Source of the DNA: CAWDYA01 sp963806495
GTDB lineage: Bacteria; Acidobacteriota; Polarisedimenticolia; JACPZX01; DASXTC01
Length of the DNA: 64,000 nt
Assembly: GCA_963806495.1 (NCBI GenBank)
Contig: CAWDYA010000010.1
Span: 131,590-195,589 of the forward strand
Reading direction: 5' to 3'
A program made the position numbers and the translations under genes. Below are positions 53,343 through 60,560 of this stretch, piece by piece (positions within the stretch are counted from its first letter, which is position 1; the number at the start of each line of letters is the position of its first letter). The notes below the pieces were generated by a model, which saw nothing but the letters and a program-made list of their open reading frames with translations, was not told the origin of the DNA and did not search any database.

Positions 53343-54752
53343 CTAGGGCACTTGCTTCACCGCCGGAGGGTTCCATTTGCCGGTGAGGGCATCGGGCTTC
53401 GGGGCGTAGAGACGCATGGTCAGGTTGAACAGCTCTTTGGGCGCGGGAAGCCAATTGGCTTCCAGATCCTTGCCGGGACTTTCGTTCTGGAAATACAGAT
53501 CGAGCGAACCATCGGCATTGGTCTTGAACGGCATGTAACTGCTAAGCGCGAAGCGATTCAGCGCGTTGCCGACCTGGAAGCCCTCTCCGTCATAGAGCGT
53601 GATCGACCAGAAGGCGTTCACGGGCGGTGTTGCGCCCTTGGCGAAGTGAATGGTGTACTTGTTCGCGCCACTCAGCGGCTTGCCGGCTTCATCGCCGAGG
53701 TTCAGCGGATAGATCGCATCCTCGGGGAGATTCGCGCCAAGGCCCAGCTGGGTGACGATGGCACGCTTGAGGTAGTAGTTGCCGTACACGCCCATCGTGT
53801 CGGTATTCATCGACCAGCCGTTGGCGACCCGGGCCACCGTCGGCAGTTTCCACGCCATGAGTTTCTGGCCTTCAGCCGGGGCGGCTTCGAGGGCGCCTCG
53901 AATCACCGTGTCAACGTTCTTGATATCGAAACTCTTGCCAGGTTCGATTCCAAGGCGCTTCATCTGCGCAATGATCGGCTGGTCGGTGACATGAGGCGGA
54001 TTCAGTTTCATCAGTTCCGCTGCATAGGCGAAGTACTTATCCGCGGGCATGGTGTCGACCTGGGTCTTGGGCGGGGTCTTCATGTCCACACTCGGATCGA
54101 TCTTTACAGTCATCTGGGCGGGCGGCTTGCCCCAACTCGAGAGCGGGGTGATTTTGTAGCCCGCCTGGATCTTATTAACAGCAGGGTAATCGGCGGAGCC
54201 GTCGGTCTTGGTGCGGCCGATTACCCAGACATATGGTGTCGGTGCGGGAATGTGCGAGAAGCCGCTCGGCACCTCGCCCGTCCAGCCGGGAGGCGTGACA
54301 AGGAAGTTACCGGCCTGAGTGCCGGTGGTTCGCCAACCCGGCGAAGCGAAAACGTCAGTCCACATGTCGAGCATGGGCAGCAGGTAGTACCGGCCATCGG
54401 TATCCGGTGCGGAGACGATCAGCGGTTCCTTCGTCAGGTCCAACCAGGCGACGGAATAGAGCGTGTCGAAGTTGACACGCACGACGATTTTCAGATCGGC
54501 AGGCGGGTACTCCGGGACGCTGACGAACATGTTCATCGGTGCCTTGCCGAGCTCTTTGCCGGGTTCAACGTTCGTGCTTTGCAGACGGGTAATGTCCATC
54601 GACACCAGCGGGTAGAAGTAGATATAGGCGTCCACGGCGATGGCACGCGCCTCCGCTGCGCCGACCTTGTCTTGGGCGTGAGCCTGGATCTGTGGAAGCG
54701 CAAGCAGCGCCATGATGCACCCAAACGCGATGAGTCTCGTGCGTTTCATCAT
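53343..54752 (-). CDS. exported DUF1254/DUF1214 protein
   Basis: This 469-residue protein has a signal peptide (LIAFGCIMALLALPQIQAHA), an N-terminal DUF1254 domain (VDAYIYFYPLVSMDIT, VNFDTLYSVAWLDL, in about residues 35-170) and a C-terminal DUF1214 domain (NAFWSITLYDGEGF). Such proteins are periplasmic and of unknown activity. A strong AAAGGAG precedes the ATG. Base composition is clearly less GC-rich than neighbouring genes, with more A/T at third positions, indicating recent acquisition. It is flanked by attC-like palindromes. Confidence 0.9.
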   Translation of the reverse strand: MMKRTRLIAFGCIMALLALPQIQAHAQDKVGAAEARAIAVDAYIYFYPLVSMDITRLQSTNVEPGKELGKAPMNMFVSVPEYPPADLKIVVRVNFDTLYSVAWLDLTKEPLIVSAPDTDGRYYLLPMLDMWTDVFASPGWRTTGTQAGNFLVTPPGWTGEVPSGFSHIPAPTPYVWVIGRTKTDGSADYPAVNKIQAGYKITPLSSWGKPPAQMTVKIDPSVDMKTPPKTQVDTMPADKYFAYAAELMKLNPPHVTDQPIIAQMKRLGIEPGKSFDIKNVDTVIRGALEAAPAEGQKLMAWKLPTVARVANGWSMNTDTMGVYGNYYLKRAIVTQLGLGANLPEDAIYPLNLGDEAGKPLSGANKYTIHFAKGATPPVNAFWSITLYDGEGFQVGNALNRFALSSYMPFKTNADGSLDLYFQNESPGKDLEANWLPAPKELFNLTMRLYAPKPDALTGKWNPPAVKQVP

Positions 54753-54793
54753 CTTGTGTCTCCTTTGGTATTGAATCGGATGAAAAACTGGGG

Positions 54794-54888
54794 AGCTAAC
54801 GCTGAGCGTAGCCGGCGGCGGGTGAGTATGCGGACGACGTCCGCGCCGAGCCCGACGGCCCGCCGGCAGGTTGACGCTGCAGTTAGAA
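54794..54888 (-). repeat. attC-like palindrome, copy B
   Basis: On the minus strand it starts TTCTAAC (6/7 to RYYYAAC) and ends GTTAGCT (6/7 to GTTRRRY), 95 bp in all. Paired inner boxes GCGT/ACGC and GCCGGCGG/CCGCCGCCGGC surround a central hairpin GCGGAC-GTC-GTCCGC. The block 54831-54884 aligns without gaps to copy C (43 of 54 identical by eye). It lies 42 bp before the DUF1254 start. Confidence 0.5.
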
Positions 54889-55191
54889 TGGTGCTCGACC
54901 TACAGGTGGCGCCCACCGGAGCCACCGACCTGCCCTCAAGCATACGCCCGAAGGCGGCAGCCCGGAAGGGTCGTTGGTACGCCGGTCCCTCGGTGTTTAC
55001 CTGCAGGTGCCAACCCCAGAGCCACGGCCTGGCCCTTCCCTATCCCTATGAGACACGCACCCGCCAGCCAAGGTGGCCCACCAACGTGATGCCGTTTCCG
55101 TGAAATCGGCACGAGGATCACCACGGCAGACGACATGATGAAAGAACAAAGAAGGAAGACACGATTGGTTCTTGAGGCTACATTCTAACTA
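54889..55191. other. gene-free stretch inside the island
   Basis: No ORF with recognisable features is visible. A 66-codon minus-strand frame at 54936-55136 starts with a hydrophobic run but has neither a ribosome site nor family resemblance. The stretch probably holds decayed sequence between the palindrome and the insertion sequence. Confidence 0.4.
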
Positions 55192-55209
55192 GAACCTATC
55201 TCAAAATCA
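55192..55209 (+). repeat. probable left terminal repeat of the IS5-type element
   Basis: GAACCTATCTCAAAATCA resembles the GAGCCTATCTCAAAA-type ends of IS5-family (IS427-like) elements and lies 74 nt before the transposase frame. I do not find a matching right end downstream, consistent with truncation. Confidence 0.45.
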
Positions 55210-55265
55210 ATTCGACAATCGATCTCCTGATGCGGTATCATGACGCGCGCTGCTTCAGTTGAGCG

Positions 55266-55883
55266 TTGAGCGACGAACACTGGGAACGGATCAGGGAGCA
55301 CTTCCCTGAAGAGAACATTCCTGACGGCCGCCCTGGCCGAAAGCCGATCCCGACACGCAGCGTGCTCGAGGCGGTTCTCTGGATCCTGAACACCGGCGCC
55401 CAGTGGCACATGCTCCCGCAGTGCTACCCGAGCTACAAGACCGTTCATCGCCACTTCCAGAACTGGTGTCGCAACGAAGTTCTTCGCTCCGTCCTGACCG
55501 ACCTCGCCAACGGGTTGCGCGATGAGGGAGTCATCGACGAGCGCGAGAGCTTCATCGACGCGACGTTCGCCTCGGCGAAGGGCGGCGGTGAAGGCATCGG
55601 CCCCACGAAACGCGGCAAGGGCGTGAAGATCATGGGGATCGTCGATCGTCATGGTTTGCCTCTGGTGGTCAGTACGCACGCGGCGAATCATCATGAAGTC
55701 ACGCTGGTCCAGCTGACGTTTGACTTCTACATGATCGAGGCCAGGCCTGAGACACTGATCGGCGATCGGGCGTACGACAGCGACAAGCTCAATACTCTCC
55801 CTCCAGTTTCGTGGGTCGCCAGTTCCCCAAGGAGATCGGACACGGTTGCGCCTACCTCTCACCACGCTGTCACCCTGGGGTAG
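55266..55883 (+). pseudogene. IS5-family transposase, C-terminally truncated
   Basis: The N-terminal region (MSDEHWERIREHFP, ILNTGAQWHMLP) is the DUF4096-type start of IS5-family transposases, followed by the DDE domain with the first Asp in FIDATFASAKGGG and the second in LIGDRAYDSD. After DSDKL the sequence loses similarity, so the catalytic Glu and the C-terminal quarter are missing. The start is TTG after a stop. The element is therefore dead. Confidence 0.85.
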
Positions 55884-55960
55884 AAGATCAGGCAGGAGCC
55901 GTCCTGTAACTCATTGAAATAAAAGGGGCGGTCCCTGCTCTCGTGTCGCGCAGCGACCTG

Positions 55961-56002
55961 CGAATCAGAAGGTCGGGTGTCCGAATCACCCAGGGGCCAC
56001 CA
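55961..56002 (+). repeat. att direct repeat, distal copy
   Basis: This copy is 40/42 identical to the tRNA-Arg 3' end including CCA, but has no acceptor or D arm upstream, so it is not a tRNA gene. It marks the far end of the integrated element. Confidence 0.85.
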
Positions 56003-56372
56003 CCACCCACCCGTGCCGGGGGCCTGGTTCGCCCATGAGGCGACCCGGCCTGTTTCCCAGGAGCTCCCCGGGCCCGGGCAGGCTCCGAACGCATGAAAGG
56101 GTCTCTGCCGCGCTGCGGTCCGCGAATTCCTGCCATGATTCACCGGGGACCCGCCTCGTTATCCACGTATACACTTCGCCACCTCTGCGGCTTTGCCGGG
56201 CCAGGGGTTGCCAGTCCCCGAACTCGGAGGTAGCCCACCAGATCTCCCCGCCGAGAATCGCCAGCTCGCGATGGGAGAGTTCCTTGATGAGTCGGGGTAC
56301 CTGCCTCCGGGGCCAGCCGAACCTACCGGAAGACGATCGGACTGCCGTACGTGCGATTGCGTCCAACGTCAT
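55986..56372 (-). CDS. hypothetical protein, possibly immunity-like
   Basis: This 128-residue soluble protein has a conserved-looking core (ELAILGGEIWWATSEFGDWQPL in two parts, GGEIWW and GDWQPL; then VYTWITRRVPGESWQEF). The composition and aromatic pattern resemble immunity-type proteins of polymorphic toxin systems, but no toxin is adjacent and I cannot assign a family. Its last few codons are formed by the att repeat, so the native 3' end was probably altered by the integration. Start ATG 56372. Confidence 0.6.
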   Translation of the reverse strand: MTLDAIARTAVRSSSGRFGWPRRQVPRLIKELSHRELAILGGEIWWATSEFGDWQPLARQSRRGGEVYTWITRRVPGESWQEFADRSAAETLSCVRSLPGPGELLGNRPGRLMGEPGPRHGWVVVAPG

Positions 56373-56384
56373 GCCGTACTCGCT

Positions 56385-56485
56385 GGCGAACGTTGGCGTT
56401 TGGTGGGAACCGCGGCGGCCGAAAGCACGGAGGGAGTCCGCGCCGCGCCCGAACGCGCGCCGTCGGGTTGAGGCTGCGGTTCGGC
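56385..56485 (-). repeat. attC-like palindrome, copy C
   Basis: Read on the minus strand, it begins GCCGAAC (6/7 to RYYYAAC) and ends GTTCGCC (GTT and final Y conserved). Inside, GAACCGC (56482-56476) pairs exactly with GCGGTTC (56413-56407). The block 56428-56481 matches copy B over 54 ungapped positions with 43 identities. It lies between two minus-strand genes, as a cassette attC would. Confidence 0.45.
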
Positions 56486-56498
56486 AGAGAGTGGGACG

Positions 56499-57095
56499 TT
56501 ATGGTTTGCCCGATTCAACTGCCAATCGCAGGTCATTGAATGAATTTGCCGGGAACCCATGCTGAACCCACTCCTTCTGACAGCCTTCGATGCCCCGTCT
56601 TCTCTCGAGATCCTCGAGGCCTCGCGGGAGGGTAGGGCAGAATTCCTGCGTCGAGCAGGACCCGCTGAGCAGGACCTTGCCCTCATGATCCGGGCGTTGA
56701 CAATCCATGCCGGGAAATTCGAGCAGGTGCAAATCGAGAACGCCCGGACGGAGTTGCTCGAACACCCAGCGATACTCCCGCGGCTCCTCGATGGACGAGG
56801 CACGCTCGGAGCCCGCGTCCCTGGAAAGCCGGACCGCGGCCGACACCAGGTCACCCAGCGCGTCTGAGACATGTGAGGCGGTCACGGTCACCTCCTGTCC
56901 GCCCGGCGAAAGCGTGCAGACCGCCCATCCGACACCGTCGAGTTCATACCTGATCCGGACCTCCAGGTTCGCCTCGTGATCATCTCCGCGGGAGTTGGAA
57001 TCCAAAGGACCCGGAGTCCACCGGGCGGATGGGTTGGCTCGCCCGCAAGAGACACAACGCCCGAGGTGACCCTCCTCGAACGTCTCCACGGGCAA
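56499..57095 (-). CDS. hypothetical protein, possibly immunity-like
   Basis: This protein of up to 198 residues has an N-terminal CVSCG pair and a central region (RIRYELDGVGWAVCTLS, then EEPREYRWVFEQL) that looks like a beta-sandwich of immunity-type or SMI1-unrelated hypothetical proteins. The start is uncertain (TTG 57095 or GTG 57089), and the first 40 residues may not be real. It is on the same strand as the smaller unknown gene and separated from it by palindrome C. Confidence 0.55.
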   Translation of the reverse strand: MPVETFEEGHLGRCVSCGRANPSARWTPGPLDSNSRGDDHEANLEVRIRYELDGVGWAVCTLSPGGQEVTVTASHVSDALGDLVSAAVRLSRDAGSERASSIEEPREYRWVFEQLRPGVLDLHLLEFPGMDCQRPDHEGKVLLSGSCSTQEFCPTLPRGLEDLERRRGIEGCQKEWVQHGFPANSFNDLRLAVESGKP

Positions 57096-57124
57096 CCCGG
57101 CATGAATGTCATGGCGCTGCGGGC

Positions 57125-60100
57125 CTACGGGCAGGCCGGGATGTCCGCATCGGCGGCAGGCGGGCCCCAGGTAGCCGTCCCGCAGTCGTTGCGCGCGCGG
57201 GCGAGGTACCAGAAGACCTCACCGGGCGCGGGAGCGGCCCGGCCATCGTCGTACCAGGCGGACCCGCCGGCCACCAGGCAGGTCCCGCTCGTGAAGTCCA
57301 GCGCCGCCGAGGCCACCAGGGTGCCCGAGAACAGATCGTACGTGGTTGCCGGCCCCGCGATCAGATCCTGCGCGTCCCAGGAGAGCGGCGTGGGCGTCGT
57401 CACTTCGAGGGTCATGCCCGACACCTCGTCCGGCTCGTGCCATACGGTCGGGTCGCCATCGTCGCAGTCATCGCCGCCGCAGAGCCCGTCGGGGTGCGTA
57501 TCGGCATCGTCGTCTCTCGCATTCCCCGGAGCGCAGATGCCCGACGCGCACATGTCGGCGACAGTGCAGGCATCGCCGTCCGAGCACGCCGTCCCGTCCG
57601 GGACGACCGGATTGACACAGCCGCGCGCTGCGCCGCAGACATCCGACGTGCAGTCGTCTCCGTCCGAGCAGTACAAGGCCGCCCCGTCGTCCTGGATCCC
57701 GTCGCAGTCGTCGTCGATCCCGTTGCACACCTCCGTCGCGCCAGGATGGACGTCCCATCGCGCGTCGTTGCAATCACCGTCGCACGGCGTCCAGCCGTCC
57801 CCATCCGTGTCCGCGTAAACATCGGGGAAGAAAAGGGCGTCGCCGACCCCCATCGCGGAGCCGGTCCAGATGGCGTGGCCGGTGGCGGGAGGCGCGGCAT
57901 CGGACGACACACCCATCCAGCTGCCACTGCCCGGAGAATACCGCCCGCCCTGCCCCGGGCCGTCGTAGACGATCATCGAGCTGCCGGTCCAGACCGCCGT
58001 GTGCCCGGACATCGCCGGCGGCGGCGTTCCCGCCGTGCCGAGCGCCTGCCAGGTGTCACCGGGCGGGCTGTAGCTCGCGCCGTCCGACAGCGGCGAGCAG
58101 TACGGGCCGCCGCTGCAGACACCGCCACCCCAGACGATCATCCGGGAACCGGTCCAGACCGCGGTGTGCATGTACCGGTCGCTCGGAGCGTTGGTCGCCG
58201 AGATCGGCGACCAGGTGTTGGTGGCCGGGTAATAGGCGGCGCCGTCGTTCAGGGTCGGATAGCCGAGGGGGATGTCGCCCGAGACGCCTCCCCAGATGAT
58301 CATCCGCGTGCCGGTCCAGACAGCCGAGTGGTACGCACGGGGCATGAGACCGCTGGCGGCGATCGGGCTCCAGGAGTTTGTCTCCGGGTCGAACGAATAG
58401 CCGTCATCGAGAGCGAGGTAATCGCTGCCGTACCACCCGCCCCATACGATCATCCGCGTGCCGGTCCAGACTGCGGTGTGCCCCTCGCGCGTGACCGGCG
58501 CTCCCATCTGTGAGATGGCCGTCCAGGAATCGGTGACCGGGTCGTAGATGCCGCCCATGCCGGCCCCCGGATAGTCTGTAATGCTGCCACCCCACACGAT
58601 CATCTTCGAGCCCGTCCAGATCGACGTGTAGTCCCTCAGAAACGGCGGTGCTCCCATCGAGGAGATTGGCGTCGAGGTGCCGGTCGCCGGATCGTAGGTG
58701 AACCCTCCCCCCGTGTACGGAGACCAGGAGATCGAGAGACTGCCCGTCCAGACCTGTCCGAAGCCCTTGACCGGGTAAGAGAAGATCGTCGTCCACGACC
58801 CGCCGCCCGGGTCGTACCTGCCGCCGTCAGCCAGCACCGTGCCGTGGTCGAGCCCACCCCAGATCAGGAGCCGGGAGCCGGTCCACACGGCATCCGGGAG
58901 CCTGCGCGACGACGGCGCCCCCATCGCCGTCAGGGAGGACCAGGAATCCATCGCGGGATCGTACCGGTAGCCGTCGTTCGTTTCACCGCCGACGACAAGG
59001 CTGCCGCCCCAGACGACCAGCGCGTCGTCGATCCACGCTACCGCGGGATCGTATCGCGCCGCCGGGGCTCCATCGAGCGAGATCGCGGCCCAATCGTCGG
59101 TCGCCGGACGATAACGCGCTCCCGTGTTGACCCTCGTCGTCGTGGTGGTACCTCCGTACACGATCATCTCGGTTCCGCTCCAGACGGCGGCGTGCTGCCT
59201 GCGTGCATCGGGCGCGTCGACGCTCGTCATCGGCTCCCAGGTGTCCATAACCGGGTCGTACCGGGCGCCATCGTCGCTCAGGCCGGACTGCGTGCTGCCT
59301 CCCCAGACGATCATCCGACTGCCGGTCCAGACCGCGGAGTGCTGGGACCTGGGTGAGGGCGCGCCTGTCGTCGAAACGGGAGACCAGGTGTCCGAGACCG
59401 GATCGTAGCCGGCACCGGTGTCGAGCCGGGTCGGGCTGGAATAGCCTCCCCAGACGATCATCCGCGTGCCGGTCCAGACTGCTGTCGCCTCCATCCGGCC
59501 TGCCGGGGCCCCCGACAGGCTCGTCGGCGCCCAGGTATCGGTCACAGGGTCGTAGACCCCACCCGTGTCGAAGAGATCCGACGTGTATTGGCCGTAGCCG
59601 CCCCACACGATCATGCGGTCTCCGGTCCACACCGCCAGTGGGTACCGCCGGGCTGCAGGCGCATCGACGTCGCTGATCGGGAACCAGGCGTCGATGACCG
59701 GATCGTAACGGCCGCCCGTGCCGAGAGGGCCGTTGGTATCCGTCCCGCCCCACACGATCATCTGCGACCCGGTCCAGACCACGGCCGCGCCGTAGCGTGG
59801 CGAGGGGACGTTGTCGAACCCGACCGGGGCCCAGACCCCTTCCGTCGAGCAGCCCGCGAGGGGCGAGGCGGACGAGCCGGCCGGCTCGGGCAGATGCATC
59901 GGTTCGGCGACGGTTGGCACCGTGTCCCCGTCGAACCGGTCCCGGGCGGCACGCCACCATCGATCCCATCCGACCGGAGTTGCCCCGGGGCGCGGGGACG
60001 TACCATCCGGCGGGTCGGAGACGAACTTCTCACGCAGCAGCCGTTGTGCGAGCGCGGGACGGGCGAGGCATTCCTGTATCAGGATCGGATCGTCGTCCAA

Positions 60101-60439
60101 CGCATGGTAGATCTCGCGCAGGCGATCCGGCATGCGCGTCTGCGAGGCCATCCTCTCGACCTCGGCGCGCAGCATCTGCGGCGTGATCGTGACGTGCCAG
60201 ACCGCCTCGAGGGCCGCGCTCTTCTCCAGATAGGACCGGACCCTGGCTTCGAGGACTGCTGAGGGGATCGGGTACCGGGCCGTGTCCTGAGCCGCCGCGT
60301 CATGCGCCTGGTAGACGTTTTCAATCGCACGCTGGGCGTCGACCCGTTGCCGGAAGGTGATCTCGGGTGTGTCGCCCGCCGCGCCCATCAGAATCGGCAA
60401 CGTACATCCGATCAGTACCGCGGTGACCTGTCGATTCAT
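57125..60439 (-). CDS. exported kelch-repeat protein with MopE-like Ca-binding segment
   Basis: This 1104-residue protein has a signal peptide (VTAVLIGCTLPILMGAAG), a helical N-terminal domain (about 20-150) that resembles the SurA-like N-domain, then about 14 kelch repeats with the recurring VWTGxxMIVWGG core, a segment with DGDGWTPCDGDCNDARWDV (MopE/thrombospondin-3-like Ca-binding, with several DxDxDG motifs) and a Cys-rich C-terminal part. The fold is presumably two seven-bladed propellers. ATG 60439 has GAGGAGGG upstream. It probably binds sugar or matrix outside the cell. Confidence 0.88.
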   Translation of the reverse strand: MNRQVTAVLIGCTLPILMGAAGDTPEITFRQRVDAQRAIENVYQAHDAAAQDTARYPIPSAVLEARVRSYLEKSAALEAVWHVTITPQMLRAEVERMASQTRMPDRLREIYHALDDDPILIQECLARPALAQRLLREKFVSDPPDGTSPRPGATPVGWDRWWRAARDRFDGDTVPTVAEPMHLPEPAGSSASPLAGCSTEGVWAPVGFDNVPSPRYGAAVVWTGSQMIVWGGTDTNGPLGTGGRYDPVIDAWFPISDVDAPAARRYPLAVWTGDRMIVWGGYGQYTSDLFDTGGVYDPVTDTWAPTSLSGAPAGRMEATAVWTGTRMIVWGGYSSPTRLDTGAGYDPVSDTWSPVSTTGAPSPRSQHSAVWTGSRMIVWGGSTQSGLSDDGARYDPVMDTWEPMTSVDAPDARRQHAAVWSGTEMIVYGGTTTTTRVNTGARYRPATDDWAAISLDGAPAARYDPAVAWIDDALVVWGGSLVVGGETNDGYRYDPAMDSWSSLTAMGAPSSRRLPDAVWTGSRLLIWGGLDHGTVLADGGRYDPGGGSWTTIFSYPVKGFGQVWTGSLSISWSPYTGGGFTYDPATGTSTPISSMGAPPFLRDYTSIWTGSKMIVWGGSITDYPGAGMGGIYDPVTDSWTAISQMGAPVTREGHTAVWTGTRMIVWGGWYGSDYLALDDGYSFDPETNSWSPIAASGLMPRAYHSAVWTGTRMIIWGGVSGDIPLGYPTLNDGAAYYPATNTWSPISATNAPSDRYMHTAVWTGSRMIVWGGGVCSGGPYCSPLSDGASYSPPGDTWQALGTAGTPPPAMSGHTAVWTGSSMIVYDGPGQGGRYSPGSGSWMGVSSDAAPPATGHAIWTGSAMGVGDALFFPDVYADTDGDGWTPCDGDCNDARWDVHPGATEVCNGIDDDCDGIQDDGAALYCSDGDDCTSDVCGAARGCVNPVVPDGTACSDGDACTVADMCASGICAPGNARDDDADTHPDGLCGGDDCDDGDPTVWHEPDEVSGMTLEVTTPTPLSWDAQDLIAGPATTYDLFSGTLVASAALDFTSGTCLVAGGSAWYDDGRAAPAPGEVFWYLARARNDCGTATWGPPAADADIPACP

Positions 60440-60560
60440 GCCATCCCTCCTCGTCGGTCGGCCGCGACGGGGTCGGGTGGGGGGATTCAATCGGGCTACG
60501 GACAGAATACGCCGTTTTCATCGCCCAGGCACGGAAAAATGTCGGATGAGGAGAGGAGGC

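Larger units (their letters stand above)
52545..56002. mobile_element. small integrated element in tRNA-Arg (island)
   Basis: The region between two copies of the tRNA 3' end is about 3.4 kb. It contains a tyrosine recombinase remnant beside the intact tRNA, a DUF1254 gene with lower GC, and an inactive IS5-type transposase. The arrangement of integrase next to the tRNA, with a repeated tRNA end at the far side, is that of a site-specifically integrated element; the recombinase is broken, so it is probably no longer mobile. Confidence 0.75.

Noticed and set aside
53340..55103. A 587-codon plus-strand frame over the DUF1254 gene
   Set aside because: The minus strand has a signal peptide, ribosome site and DUF1254/DUF1214 domains; the plus frame is its shadow.
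57029..58513. A plus-strand frame over the 3' part of the kelch gene
   Set aside because: It is antisense to the repeat-encoding strand; its periodicity is a copy of the repeats, not an independent protein.
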